Source: Haloplasmatales bacterium 4B (GTDB lineage: Bacteria; Bacillota_I; Bacilli_A; Haloplasmatales; Haloplasmataceae). Taken from it: a stretch of DNA of 58,614 bases. The position numbers were made by a program, and so were the translations under genes. Below, in pieces: positions 36,001-45,233 of this stretch. The notes under the pieces are model-generated. The model worked only from the letters and a program-made list of their open reading frames with translations, had not been told where the DNA came from and did no database searches. Where the stretch lies: contig NSKI01000077.1 of the NCBI GenBank assembly GCA_003586005.1, forward strand, positions 1-58,614. Reading direction: 5' to 3'. The first letter of the stretch is position 1; the number at the start of each line of letters is the position of its first letter.

Positions 36001-36561
36001 ATGATATCATGTAGTGATTTAAGAACAGGAATGACAATCGAGCATGAAAATAATATATTTTCAGTATTAGAATATCAACATGTTAAATCAGCTCGAAGTG
36101 CTGCTTTTGTACGCCTAAAATTAAGAAATATCCGGTCAGGAAGTGTAGTAGACTTAACTGTTAATTCATCAGAAAAATTCAAGCCTGCTCATATAGACAA
36201 GCATTCTATGCAATATTTATATAATAGTGGTGATTTTTATGTTTTCATGAATAATGAAACTTATGAGCAAATTGAAATCGCTACACCATCTTTAGAACAT
36301 GAAATAAAATTTTTATATGAGGGTCTAGAAGTAAAGGTTGTAATGTTTGAGAGTGAAGTTCTTGGGATAGAATTACCTGATAAGGTAGCACTAACAATTA
36401 TTGAATGTGAACCAGGAATAAAAGGTGATACAGCACAAAATGCGACAAAAACTGCAACAGTTCAAACAGGACATTTAATCCAAGTCCCGCTATTTATTGA
36501 AAACGGAGAGCAAGTTTTAGTTTCAACAAATGATGGAAAATATGTATCTCGCGCAAAATAA
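36001..36561 (+). CDS. efp: Elongation factor P
   Basis: It relieves ribosomes stalled at polyproline stretches. The 186-residue protein has the three-barrel EF-P layout. The tip loop of domain I reads QHVKSARSAAFVRLKLRN, where most EF-Ps have a modified Lys or Arg at the tip; here Arg (in SARSA) is likely at that place. Domain III ends with GDTAQNATKTATVQTG and VPLFIENGEQVLVSTNDG. ATG follows GGAGGT. A terminator follows immediately. Confidence 0.96.
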   Translation: MISCSDLRTGMTIEHENNIFSVLEYQHVKSARSAAFVRLKLRNIRSGSVVDLTVNSSEKFKPAHIDKHSMQYLYNSGDFYVFMNNETYEQIEIATPSLEHEIKFLYEGLEVKVVMFESEVLGIELPDKVALTIIECEPGIKGDTAQNATKTATVQTGHLIQVPLFIENGEQVLVSTNDGKYVSRAK

Positions 36562-36567
36562 TTTGTT

Positions 36568-36590
36568 AAAAACCTATTCATTAGGTTTTT
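36568..36590 (+). terminator. Intrinsic terminator after efp
   Basis: AAAAACCTA / TAGGTTTTT with a TTCAT loop and a T tail. Confidence 0.82.
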
Positions 36591-36835
36591 TTTATCTTGA
36601 TTCATAAATTTTATGAAAATTTATTGAAATTTAGTTATTTTTTTACTTTTTGTTTCATTATATTAGTAATAGCCTTATAAAATTATACTAATATTCATTT
36701 TTGGTTTTAATATAACACACATTAAAATTTTTTAGCAAAATTTAATAAAATTTTGAATAAAGTGTAAATATTAGTATTATTTTTAAATTGAAATCATATT
36801 TTTTAATAGAGATAATTTGAGGAGGTTATTATTAT
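36591..36835. other. AT-rich intergenic region before spoIIIAH
   Basis: There is no gene or clear SigA promoter in these 245 bases. CATATTTT at 36795-36802 resembles the -10 box of mother-cell sigma-E promoters, but I see no matching -35 box at the right distance. In Bacillus this is where spoIIIAA to spoIIIAG would stand; nothing of them remains. Confidence 0.5.
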
Positions 36836-37327
36836 ATGAAACCGCAAGGTAAAGTTACTATATTTATGGTTGTGATGATAGTGATGCTATCAATTTATTA
36901 TTTCTTTATTCCTGATAAAGAGGTTGATAAGGGTACAACTACTCAACCAATAAGTCAAAATGTAAACCGCTCAGAAGAATATGAACTATTAAGAGCTGAG
37001 TTAGAAGAAGCAAGACAAACAATGATTACAACATTAAATGGTGTTTTGGCATCTACTGAGGTAGGTGTAGAAGAAAAAAATAGCGCTATCGAAACTATTC
37101 AAAAAATACAAACAATTGCCCAAAATGAAGGATTATTAGAAATACAAATAATGAACATTGGCTATGATGATGTATTTGTTCAAAAGGATGAAGACACTGT
37201 CAATGTTTCTGTATATGTAGATAATTTAACAATGGAAGAAGTAAATGATATAGTTCTTATGGCGAAATCACAATTTGGTTCTGATTTAAATGTAATAGTT
37301 AAATTTTCAATTGTTGATACAAATTAA
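36836..37327 (+). CDS. spoIIIAH: Stage III sporulation protein AH-like (SpoIIIAH)
   Basis: In spore formers SpoIIIAH sits in the mother-cell membrane and pairs with SpoIIQ of the forespore to form a channel. The 163-residue protein has one N-terminal transmembrane segment (about 8-25), an acidic helical linker (about 46-90) and a C-terminal domain with the EscJ/PilN-like ring fold pattern (VNVSVYVDNLTMEEVNDIV...VIVKF). It is shorter than Bacillus SpoIIIAH, mainly in the linker. ATG follows GAGGAGG. It lies directly after efp, so spoIIIAA-AG are missing from this locus. Confidence 0.88.
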   Translation: MKPQGKVTIFMVVMIVMLSIYYFFIPDKEVDKGTTTQPISQNVNRSEEYELLRAELEEARQTMITTLNGVLASTEVGVEEKNSAIETIQKIQTIAQNEGLLEIQIMNIGYDDVFVQKDEDTVNVSVYVDNLTMEEVNDIVLMAKSQFGSDLNVIVKFSIVDTN

Positions 37328-37401
37328 ACAAATATCTTGTAGTTACTTGCATTAACTATACATTGTGATATATAATAATATTAATTGCAGGAGGGATACC
37401 T

Positions 37402-37767
37402 ATGGAAGTAAAATATATTCAATTAGATATGAATAATCAAAATAAATACGGTGACATTAATGTGAATTTGCAAGTACTTGAAGTAATTGCTAGTAATACT
37501 ACCCTTGAAATAGAAGGAGTAGCATCTATGCATGAAAAAATAACCAAAGTTGTTACCGATGCATTTAATAGAAATCATCGAAGCGGTGTTAATGCAGAAA
37601 TTATTAAAAACGGAATTGTGATTGATTTGTATGTAGATGTAAAATATGGTGAATCAATTCATAAAGTGGGTAAAAAAATTCAAGAAAATGTTAAGCAAGC
37701 TATCTATAACATGACTTATCTTGAAGTTTCCCGTGTTTATGTACATGTAGTAAATATTAATTTTTAA
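37402..37767 (+). CDS. Asp23/Gls24-family protein, YqhY-like
   Basis: It is a 121-residue protein of the Asp23 family, which in Bacillus (yqhY) lies before nusB and has been linked to cell-envelope and fatty-acid homeostasis. It shows the family pattern: LQVLEVIASNTTLEIEGVASM, then NGIVIDLYVDVKYGESI and VRVYVHVV-like end strands. ATG follows GGAGGG. In Bacillus accB and accC usually precede it; they are absent here. Confidence 0.9.
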   Translation: MEVKYIQLDMNNQNKYGDINVNLQVLEVIASNTTLEIEGVASMHEKITKVVTDAFNRNHRSGVNAEIIKNGIVIDLYVDVKYGESIHKVGKKIQENVKQAIYNMTYLEVSRVYVHVVNINF

Positions 37768-37792
37768 ACCACTAGCAATAGTGGTTTTTTAT
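37766..37792 (+). terminator. Intrinsic terminator after the Asp23 gene
   Basis: AAACCACT / AGTGGTTT with a 6-base loop is followed by T residues. It separates the Asp23 gene from the nusB operon. Confidence 0.85.
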
Positions 37793-37804
37793 TTTCTTAA
37801 ATTG

Positions 37805-37813
37805 TGTTATAAT
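37805..37813 (+). promoter_or_regulatory. Extended -10 promoter of the nusB operon
   Basis: TGTTATAAT matches the extended -10 consensus 34 bases before nusB. The -35 position falls in the T tail of the terminator and has no match. Confidence 0.5.
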
Positions 37814-37846
37814 ATTAATGATATTTTTAGAATATAGGTGAAATAA

Positions 37847-38266
37847 ATGAATCGAAAAAAAGAACGTGAAATCATCGTTTTATCTTTATATAGTTTGGAA
37901 CTATCGGGTAACGATATTTATGAAACTGTCCACTATGTCTTAGAACAGAATAAAATAAATGGAAAAGCTACTGATTATATTTATGAGAGTATTAATGGTG
38001 TAATAACTAACAGTGAAAAACTTGATCAAGTGATAAGTAACGAGTTAGAAAACTACCATATAGATAGACTATCGTATATGGATTTAGCTATTATTCGGTT
38101 TGCTACTTATGAATTATTATTTAAAAATGAAGAAATACATTTTGCAGTAATTATTAATGAAGCTATTGAATTAACTAGAAAATATAGTGATTTAGGTGAT
38201 AATAAAGCTGTAGCATTTAACAATAGCGTATTAGATAAGATTAAAAAAAATGTCATTAATATATGA
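37847..38266 (+). CDS. nusB: Transcription antitermination factor NusB
   Basis: With NusE (ribosomal protein S10) it promotes antitermination in rRNA operons. The 139-residue all-helical protein starts with NRKKEREIIVLSLYSLE and ends with the family pattern AIIRFATYELLF...VIINEAIELTRKYSD, VAFNNSVLDKI. It opens the nusB to recN operon, ending in TGA just before xseA. The Bacillus neighbour folD is missing between nusB and xseA. Confidence 0.95.
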   Translation: MNRKKEREIIVLSLYSLELSGNDIYETVHYVLEQNKINGKATDYIYESINGVITNSEKLDQVISNELENYHIDRLSYMDLAIIRFATYELLFKNEEIHFAVIINEAIELTRKYSDLGDNKAVAFNNSVLDKIKKNVINI

Positions 38267-38280
38267 AAGTGGTAGATAAC

Positions 38281-39558
38281 ATGAAACAACCCTTAACTGT
38301 ATCTGCTTTAAACAAGTATTTGAAATACTGTTATGATAATGATATTAATTTACAAAACATCTACTTAAAAGGTGAGATATCTAATTTCAAACACCATAAT
38401 AGAGGTCATTTTTATTTCACTTTAAAGGATGAAACATCACAAGTTAGTAGTGTAATGTTTTCTCAAAATGCAAATTTAGTTAAGTTTAATTTAGAAGACG
38501 GAATGAAAGTTATTGTTGAAGGTTATGTTACTTTATATGTACAAGGTGGTTCTTATCAAATTGTAGTAAAAAAAATAATTGTTGATGGATTAGGTGAATT
38601 ATATTTGCGTTTTGAACAGTTGAAAGAAAGATTAGAAAAAGTTGGTCTATTTTCTGTTGCTCATAAAAAACAGTTGCCAAAGTATCCTAAAAGAATAGCA
38701 GTTATTACTTCAAATACTGGTGCTGCCATAAGAGATATATTATCAACATTAGAAAGAAGATATCCATTATGTGAAGTTATCATTTTTCCAACTCTTGTAC
38801 AAGGGGAAAGTGCTAAAGATTCTATTGTTGATTCTATTACTAAAGCCAATTTGATTTCAGGAATTGATCTTATTATCTTAGGTCGTGGTGGTGGATCAAT
38901 TGAAGATTTATGGTGCTTTAACGAAGAAATTGTTGCTTACGCAATTTATAAATCGGAAATACCGATAATTTCAGCTGTTGGACATGAAACGGATTTCACA
39001 ATAAGTGATTTTGTAAGTGATTTTCGAGCTGCAACACCAACTGCGGCTGCTGAAATTTCTGTTCCTAATAAAGATGATTTACTTTATAATTTAAAACAGG
39101 TTAAAAATAATATCCAACTAAATCTTGTCAATAGTCTAAATTATTATCGTAGTGTTTTAAACAAAGTTAAAAACAGTTATGTTTTTATTAACCCAAGTAA
39201 ATTATATGAACAAAATTATTTTAAATTAGATAAATACTCGGCAATAATTGAAAAAAATAATCCAATTTCCCAATTAAAAAATTGTAATCAGAAGCTTAAT
39301 AGCTATAAAGAAAAACTAAATTTTTTATTTAATAAAATATACCAACAAAAAAACAGTCATTTTACTAATATTATAAATCAATTACACCTTGTAAACCCTT
39401 TAAATATTTTACAAAAAGGTTATTCAATAGTTAAAAAAGATGAAGATGTTATTAGTAGTATCGCAAATATTAACCTATGTGACTCACTAGTTATTTATTT
39501 GCAGGATGGTCTGTTAAATTGCGAAGTTAAAAATATAGAGGTGAAAAAATATGAATGA
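38281..39558 (+). CDS. xseA: Exodeoxyribonuclease VII large subunit
   Basis: With XseB it degrades single-stranded DNA to short oligonucleotides. The 425-residue protein has the N-terminal OB fold (LKGEISNFKHHNRGHFYF), a catalytic domain with ILGRGGGSIEDLWCFNEE and SAVGHETDFTISDFVSD, RAATPTAAAE, and a long coiled coil at the C-terminus. I start it at ATG 38281 after GTGGT; a reading from 38263 would overlap nusB. It overlaps xseB by 8 bases. Confidence 0.95.
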   Translation: MKQPLTVSALNKYLKYCYDNDINLQNIYLKGEISNFKHHNRGHFYFTLKDETSQVSSVMFSQNANLVKFNLEDGMKVIVEGYVTLYVQGGSYQIVVKKIIVDGLGELYLRFEQLKERLEKVGLFSVAHKKQLPKYPKRIAVITSNTGAAIRDILSTLERRYPLCEVIIFPTLVQGESAKDSIVDSITKANLISGIDLIILGRGGGSIEDLWCFNEEIVAYAIYKSEIPIISAVGHETDFTISDFVSDFRAATPTAAAEISVPNKDDLLYNLKQVKNNIQLNLVNSLNYYRSVLNKVKNSYVFINPSKLYEQNYFKLDKYSAIIEKNNPISQLKNCNQKLNSYKEKLNFLFNKIYQQKNSHFTNIINQLHLVNPLNILQKGYSIVKKDEDVISSIANINLCDSLVIYLQDGLLNCEVKNIEVKKYE

Positions 39559-39748
39559 TATTAGTTTTGAAGAAGCAATGCTAGAATTAGAAGAATTAGT
39601 AAAAAAATTAGAATCACAAACAGTAAATTTGGATGAAAGTATTACTTTATATCAAAGAGGTTTAGAATTATACGGATTTTGCTTTAAAAAGTTACAAGAT
39701 GCTGAGAAGTTAGTTGTAAAAATAAACGGTGAAAAAATAGGAGAATAG
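39551..39748 (+). CDS. xseB: Exodeoxyribonuclease VII small subunit
   Basis: It is a 65-residue helical protein with the family pattern SFEEAMLELEELVKKLE, then LDESITLYQRGLEL. Several copies bind the coiled coil of XseA. Its start overlaps the xseA end and the ispA start follows one base after its stop, so the three are translated together. Confidence 0.95.
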   Translation: MNDISFEEAMLELEELVKKLESQTVNLDESITLYQRGLELYGFCFKKLQDAEKLVVKINGEKIGE

Positions 39749-39749
39749 C

Positions 39750-40628
39750 ATGGATTTTAATTCGTTTAGTCAAAATTATCGAGAATTACTTGATAAAACA
39801 AGTATTCATTTTTTAAATTCACTTCAACTTGCAAATGCACTAAAAGAAGCTATTTTATATTCGTACACTGCTGGCGGTAAAAGAATCAGACCACTGCTAC
39901 TTTTGGCAACTATTTATGCTTTTAATGAAGATGTTGTAAAAGGAATTAATAGTGGCTGTGCTTTAGAATTTATTCATACCTCATCATTAATCCATGATGA
40001 TCTTCCTGCTATGGATGATGATGATTACAGACGAGGAAAATTAACTAATCATAAAGTTTTTGGGGAAGCTAGTGCTATACTTTCCGGAGATGCATTACTT
40101 GTTAATGCATTTCAATTAATAAGTGAAGATAAATATTTAACCCCAAATCAAAAAATCTCTTTAGTTAAAAACCTAGCAATTTGCAGTGGTGCAAATGGAA
40201 TGATAGGTGGTCAACAAATTGATGTTGAGAATGAAAACAAACAAATTGATTTAGATTTTCTGATGAAAATTAATGCTCACAAAACCGGTAAATTAATTGA
40301 ATTTTCTCTTGTTGCAGGAGCTATAATTGCCAATCAAAATGAGCAAGTAATTTCAGTCTTAAAGAAGGTGAGTTTTCATATCGGAATTGCATTTCAAATA
40401 AAGGATGATTTACTAGATGTAATTGGTAATAAAGAGATTATTGGGAAATTAACCAATAGTGATGAAAAAAATCATAAAATAACATATGTAAGTTTATTAG
40501 GTATAGATAAGTGCAATAAAAAACTAACTGAACATTATCAAAAATCTATGGACTTAATTAGAAGCTTAAATATAAATTCGAGTTTTATTGAAGAAATATT
40601 TAAATTAATTATCGAAAGAGACAATTAA
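39750..40628 (+). CDS. ispA: Geranyl/farnesyl diphosphate synthase IspA
   Basis: It condenses isopentenyl and dimethylallyl diphosphate into longer prenyl diphosphates. The 292-residue protein has the first Asp-rich motif HDDLPAMDDDDYRRG and the second in QIKDDLLDVIG, and the basic GGKRIRP site. The residues just before the first motif (EFIHTSSLI) lack the large aromatic pair of strict geranyl synthases, so farnesyl or longer product is likely, by inference. It precedes dxs, the first MEP-pathway enzyme. Confidence 0.94.
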   Translation: MDFNSFSQNYRELLDKTSIHFLNSLQLANALKEAILYSYTAGGKRIRPLLLLATIYAFNEDVVKGINSGCALEFIHTSSLIHDDLPAMDDDDYRRGKLTNHKVFGEASAILSGDALLVNAFQLISEDKYLTPNQKISLVKNLAICSGANGMIGGQQIDVENENKQIDLDFLMKINAHKTGKLIEFSLVAGAIIANQNEQVISVLKKVSFHIGIAFQIKDDLLDVIGNKEIIGKLTNSDEKNHKITYVSLLGIDKCNKKLTEHYQKSMDLIRSLNINSSFIEEIFKLIIERDN

Positions 40629-40665
40629 AATTTACTATTATTTTCTCATGGGAAGAAGTGATAAG

Positions 40666-42540
40666 ATGCAAAATTTATTTGATATAAATAATCCGGATTT
40701 TTTAAAATCAATGTCTGTTGAACAATTAGAAGAACTTTGTGGGTTGATTAGAACATACTTAATTGAAAGCCTATCCAAAACAGGTGGTCATTTAGGTCCA
40801 AATTTGGGAGTTGTTGAGCTGACTGTTGCTCTTCATAAAGTATTTAATAGCCCACAAGACAAGTTCATTTTTGACGTGGGACATCAAAGTTACACTCACA
40901 AAATCTTAACTGGAAGAGCAAATCAATTTTCTAGTTTAAGAAAATATAAAGGATTAAGCGGTTTCCCTAAAGTTAATGAGAGTATTCATGATATATGGGA
41001 AACAGGCCATAGTTCAACTAGTATATCAGCTGCGGCTGGTTTCGTTTATGCACGTGATTATTTAAATGAGAAAAATCATGTTATAGCAATAATAGGTGAT
41101 GGTTCGTTAAGTGGAGGTATGGCATTTGAGGCATTGAATCATCTTGGACAAGCTAATAAAAAGGTGATAGTTATTTTAAATGATAATGAAATGTCTATAT
41201 CGCAAAATGTTGGTGCTATGACTAATATGCTTAATCAATTAAGGTTAAGCCGTAAATATAATAAAGCTAAAAAATTATATTTAAATGTGCTTAATCACGA
41301 AAAACATATATTTAAATTAGCTAAGAGAATTCGTGATGGGATAAAATCATTTTTCTTACATAATAATATATTTGAAGAAATGGGTTTTGAATATTATGGT
41401 CCAATTGATGGTCACGATTTAAATAATTTAATTCACACCTTTAGTAATGTTAAATCGATAGATAAACCTGTTTTAATTCATGTAATTACTAAAAAAGGTA
41501 AAGGTTACAAATACGCAGAGGAAGATAAAGAAGGTATATGGCATGGTGTGGGACCTTTTGATATAAATACAGGGACTTTTCTAACGAATAAATTGGAAAA
41601 TGAAAAGAGTTGGAGTATATTATTTAGTGAGGCATTAACAAAATTAGCAGAAAACGATGACAGGATTATTGCTATTACTCCGGCGATGAAAAACGGGTCT
41701 GGACTTAGTGTTTTTGAAAAAAGCTTTCCTGATCGTTTAATTGATGTAGGAATAGCTGAAGAACACGCAATTACTTTTGCGGGTGGATTAGCAAAAAATA
41801 ATATGAAACCATTTGTCGCAATTTATTCAACATTTTTACAAAGAGCTTATGATCAAGTAAATCATGATCTCGCTAGACAGAACTTAAATGTTGTAATTGG
41901 TGTTGATAGAGCTGGTTTAGTAGCAGGAGATGGCGATACTCATCAAGGTATTTTTGATATATCCTTTATTCGTCATATACCAAATACTATTATAACCATG
42001 CCTAAGGATGCAAAAGAAGCATATGATTTACTTTATACAGCTTTCATGAGCAAAAAATTAGTGTTTATCCGTTACCCAAGAGGGAAAGTTAGCACAATTG
42101 GTTTAGAAAATCATGAATTTACAACACTTAAGATTGGCTCTTGGACTCAAATTAATGAAGGTAAAAATTTAATTTTTATTAGTTATGGTCCTAGTATAAC
42201 TTATTTGGAAGAAATAAATGCCAAAAATCAACTAGATGCATCAATTATTAATGCCCGTTTCATAAAACCTTTAGATAATGATATGCTAGACTATTTATTC
42301 TCGTTAGATTTACCGATTATAATTTTTGAAGAACATATTAAAGTTGGTGGCTTAAACAGCGCTGTATTAGAATATGCACAAAAAAAACATTATAATACAA
42401 AAGACATTTATAGTATAGCTATCGATGATACATTTGTTGACCAAGGGGAATCTTCATTACTATATAAAGATTTACAAATAGATGAAAAAAGTATCTTAAA
42501 TTTAGTCCACCAGATTAAAAGTAGGGATACACATGAATAA
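40666..42540 (+). CDS. dxs: 1-deoxy-D-xylulose-5-phosphate synthase
   Basis: It makes DXP from pyruvate and glyceraldehyde-3-phosphate with thiamine diphosphate, the first MEP step. The 624-residue transketolase-like protein shows the ThDP motif GDGSLSGGMAFEALN with its Asn, SGFPK, GHSSTSISAA, PIDGHDL, the AEEHAITFAGG glutamate and DRAGLVAGDGDTHQG. I start it at ATG 40666 after GGAAGAAGTGAT; the ATG at 40648 lies before that site. With ispH and ispG in this window it indicates a working MEP pathway. Confidence 0.96.
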   Translation: MQNLFDINNPDFLKSMSVEQLEELCGLIRTYLIESLSKTGGHLGPNLGVVELTVALHKVFNSPQDKFIFDVGHQSYTHKILTGRANQFSSLRKYKGLSGFPKVNESIHDIWETGHSSTSISAAAGFVYARDYLNEKNHVIAIIGDGSLSGGMAFEALNHLGQANKKVIVILNDNEMSISQNVGAMTNMLNQLRLSRKYNKAKKLYLNVLNHEKHIFKLAKRIRDGIKSFFLHNNIFEEMGFEYYGPIDGHDLNNLIHTFSNVKSIDKPVLIHVITKKGKGYKYAEEDKEGIWHGVGPFDINTGTFLTNKLENEKSWSILFSEALTKLAENDDRIIAITPAMKNGSGLSVFEKSFPDRLIDVGIAEEHAITFAGGLAKNNMKPFVAIYSTFLQRAYDQVNHDLARQNLNVVIGVDRAGLVAGDGDTHQGIFDISFIRHIPNTIITMPKDAKEAYDLLYTAFMSKKLVFIRYPRGKVSTIGLENHEFTTLKIGSWTQINEGKNLIFISYGPSITYLEEINAKNQLDASIINARFIKPLDNDMLDYLFSLDLPIIIFEEHIKVGGLNSAVLEYAQKKHYNTKDIYSIAIDDTFVDQGESSLLYKDLQIDEKSILNLVHQIKSRDTHE

Positions 42541-43330
42541 GAAAGCTAGAATTGATATCTTACTAGTTGAAAAAGGATTTTTTGAAACGCGTGAAAAAGC
42601 CAAAAGAAATATCATGGCCGGGCTTGTATTAGTTAATAATGAAAAAATTTACAAACCAGGAGAAATGGTCGATGTAAATAAAGAGATTACCATTAAAGGT
42701 AATCCTTGTCCTTATGTAAGTAGAGGTGGATATAAACTAGAAAAAGCCTTGAAGAGTTTTAATATTAATTTAAAAGACAAAATAATGGTTGATATTGGTG
42801 CTTCAACTGGAGGATTTACTGATTGTGCATTACAAAATGGCGCTATGCTCATATATGCGATTGATGTTGGATATAATCAATTAGATTGGAAAATTCGTTC
42901 ACATCCTCAAGTAATCTCAATTGAAAAATGTAATTTTAGATATGCTACTATTAACTTATTCACAAAAGGTTTACCTCAATTTGCATCAATTGATGTATCA
43001 TTTATCTCCTTGCGCTTAATTTTACCTACTCTAAAAACAATACTAGCTAAAAATGGTGAAGTAGTCGCATTAATAAAACCACAATTTGAAGCAGGTAGAG
43101 ATTCGGTTGGTAAAAAGGGGATTGTTAAAGATAAAACAGTTCATATTAGAGTTATTAAAGATATAATTGAATTTTGTGAAACAAATTCATATCAAGTTTT
43201 AAATTTAACTTATTCACCAATTAAGGGTACAGAGGGAAATATTGAATTTTTAATACACTTAAAAAATAATTTTAAAAATAAATCAAATCTTGAAATTGAA
43301 AATATAGTTACATTAGCACATGAATTATAA
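42533..43330 (+). CDS. tlyA: TlyA-family rRNA methyltransferase / hemolysin-like protein (YqxC)
   Basis: It is predicted to be an RNA 2'-O-methyltransferase. The 265-residue protein has an N-terminal S4 RNA-binding domain (RIDILLVEKGFFETREKAKR) and an FtsJ-type Rossmann domain with VDIGASTGGFTDCALQNGA, YAIDVGYNQLDW and ALIKPQFEAGRD. It overlaps dxs by 8 bases. In Bacillus the arginine repressor gene (ahrC) lies between this gene and recN; it is absent here. Confidence 0.92.
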   Translation: MNKKARIDILLVEKGFFETREKAKRNIMAGLVLVNNEKIYKPGEMVDVNKEITIKGNPCPYVSRGGYKLEKALKSFNINLKDKIMVDIGASTGGFTDCALQNGAMLIYAIDVGYNQLDWKIRSHPQVISIEKCNFRYATINLFTKGLPQFASIDVSFISLRLILPTLKTILAKNGEVVALIKPQFEAGRDSVGKKGIVKDKTVHIRVIKDIIEFCETNSYQVLNLTYSPIKGTEGNIEFLIHLKNNFKNKSNLEIENIVTLAHEL

Positions 43331-43345
43331 TAGTGGGTGATTGAT

Positions 43346-45034
43346 ATGTTATCGCAATTAAAAATTAAAGATTTTGCAATTATTGATGATTTAACAATTA
43401 ATTTTGAAAATCGTATGACAGTTTTAACTGGTGAAACAGGTTCTGGTAAATCTATAATTATTGATGCTATAAATTTATTGTTAGGCGAAAGAGCTTCTAA
43501 TGAACTTATTCGCTTTGATAAAGAAAAAGCATTTATTGAAGGTTTATTTTATTATGATAATCCGCAAGTTGATCAATTACTTGAAGAATATGGAATTATT
43601 AATGATGAAAAAATATTAATAGTTGTAAGAGAAATTAGTAAAAACGGGCGTAATATTTGTCGATTAAATGGTAATTTAATTTCTGTGAATCAATTAAAAA
43701 ATTTAGGTAGGTTACTAATTGATGTTCATGTTCAACATGATACAACAAGGCTAATTACAACTAATAATTATATTTATTTACTTGATTCTTTTTGTGATGA
43801 AGAATTTAAATTTCTTTTAAAAGAATATCAAGAAAGTTTAGCAACTTATTACAAAAATTTAAAAGATTATAAAAATTTAATTAAAGAACATCAGCTTAAC
43901 CAAGAAAAACTTGAAATTTATCAATTTCAATTAGAAGAGTTTCAGCAAGCAAAAATAAGTTTATCTGAATACCTTGAATTAGATAATAAACGTAATCAAT
44001 ATACTAATTTTGACAAAATATATGAAAATTTAAATTTTGCTTATAATAACATTAAAGAAAATAATATTTTAGAAAACATTTATAGTAGTAGTAGCCACTT
44101 AGCTAAGATAGCACATATTAATTCTAAATATAATGATATCAAAGATTTAATGCTGGCAAGTTATTATCAGCTAGAAGATCTAATAAATGAAATTTTTTCC
44201 GAAATTAACTTGCTTGATTATAACCCTAAAGAATTAGAACGAATTGATTCTCGGTTAAGTATTTATTCAAACTTAAAAAGAAAATATAAAATGGGTGTAG
44301 AAGATTTAATAAATTATTATGAAAATTTAACTGAGAAAATTGGTAACATTGAAAATTTTGATTCATTAATAGGTGATCTAGAAAAGAAAATCCAACAACA
44401 ATTTACTAAAGCTTTCGATTTGGCTAAAAGATTAAGATTAAAAAGAATCGAAATAGCTAAGGAGATTGAAACAAGTTTAGTAACACATTTGTATGAATTA
44501 AAATTGGCTAATACTACTTTTAAAATTATTTTCAATGATTATGATGATAAATTAATCGATTGTTTCAATAATCAGTTATTTAACGAGAAAGGTATCGATA
44601 CAATTGATTTTAATGTGTCTTTTAACTTAGGTGAGCCTTTAAAGCCATTGTCAAAAGTAGCATCAGGTGGAGAATTATCTCGTTTTATGTTAGGGTTGAA
44701 AACCATTTTATCTGAAAAACAACATTTATCAACGATCATTTTTGATGAAATAGATACAGGTGTGTCTGGTATTACAGCTAGTAGTATTGCACAAAAGATA
44801 AAATCAATTTCAAATACAACTCAGGTTTTTTGTATTACCCATTTGCCTCAAGTTGCTTCTGTTGCTGATAATCACTTATACATTTCAAAAATGGAAAAAA
44901 ATGAGAGAACAAATACAATTGTTACTGCGCTAAGTAAAAAGGAGCGTATTATCGAAATCGCAAAAATGATAGCAGGAAACGATATAAATGATGTTGTTAT
45001 CCAAAATGCAAAAAATTTGCTTAAAATTGAATAA
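43346..45034 (+). CDS. recN: DNA repair protein RecN
   Basis: It is an SMC-like ATPase that acts early in double-strand break repair. The 562-residue protein has Walker A GETGSGKSIII near the N-terminus, a long coiled-coil middle, the ABC signature ASGGELSRFML, Walker B IIFDEIDTGVSG and the His switch CITHLPQVASVAD. I start it at ATG 43346 after GTGGGTGAT (43333-43341). It closes the nusB operon. Confidence 0.96.
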   Translation: MLSQLKIKDFAIIDDLTINFENRMTVLTGETGSGKSIIIDAINLLLGERASNELIRFDKEKAFIEGLFYYDNPQVDQLLEEYGIINDEKILIVVREISKNGRNICRLNGNLISVNQLKNLGRLLIDVHVQHDTTRLITTNNYIYLLDSFCDEEFKFLLKEYQESLATYYKNLKDYKNLIKEHQLNQEKLEIYQFQLEEFQQAKISLSEYLELDNKRNQYTNFDKIYENLNFAYNNIKENNILENIYSSSSHLAKIAHINSKYNDIKDLMLASYYQLEDLINEIFSEINLLDYNPKELERIDSRLSIYSNLKRKYKMGVEDLINYYENLTEKIGNIENFDSLIGDLEKKIQQQFTKAFDLAKRLRLKRIEIAKEIETSLVTHLYELKLANTTFKIIFNDYDDKLIDCFNNQLFNEKGIDTIDFNVSFNLGEPLKPLSKVASGGELSRFMLGLKTILSEKQHLSTIIFDEIDTGVSGITASSIAQKIKSISNTTQVFCITHLPQVASVADNHLYISKMEKNERTNTIVTALSKKERIIEIAKMIAGNDINDVVIQNAKNLLKIE

Positions 45035-45062
45035 TTTTCCAAATAAAATGTTAAATAATCCC

Positions 45063-45121
45063 ATAGCAAATTTTAAAAATTATATATTTTTTTAGATGTT
45101 TTTTTTAAAAATTTGTGCTAT
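45063..45121. repeat. Imperfect inverted repeat between recN and spoIVB
   Basis: ATAGCAAATTTTAAAAA (45063-45079) pairs imperfectly with the arm at 45101-45121, which ends ATTTGTGCTAT. The loop is about 20 bases and T-rich. It may help end the recN transcript, but it has no proper T tail after the second arm. The rest of the 199-base gap shows no clear promoter. Confidence 0.35.
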
Positions 45122-45233
45122 TTGATAATATATTATATAATTATTAATAATTCCATTAATTATTGTTCTCAATACTAAATATAATTTTCGAAAAGACAAA
45201 CAATAAAATGTAGCTTGCAAGGAATTGAGGTGA

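Noticed and set aside
36795-36802. Sigma-E promoter for spoIIIAH
   Set aside because: CATATTTT fits a -10 box, but no -35 element stands at 13-15 bases, so I do not list a promoter.
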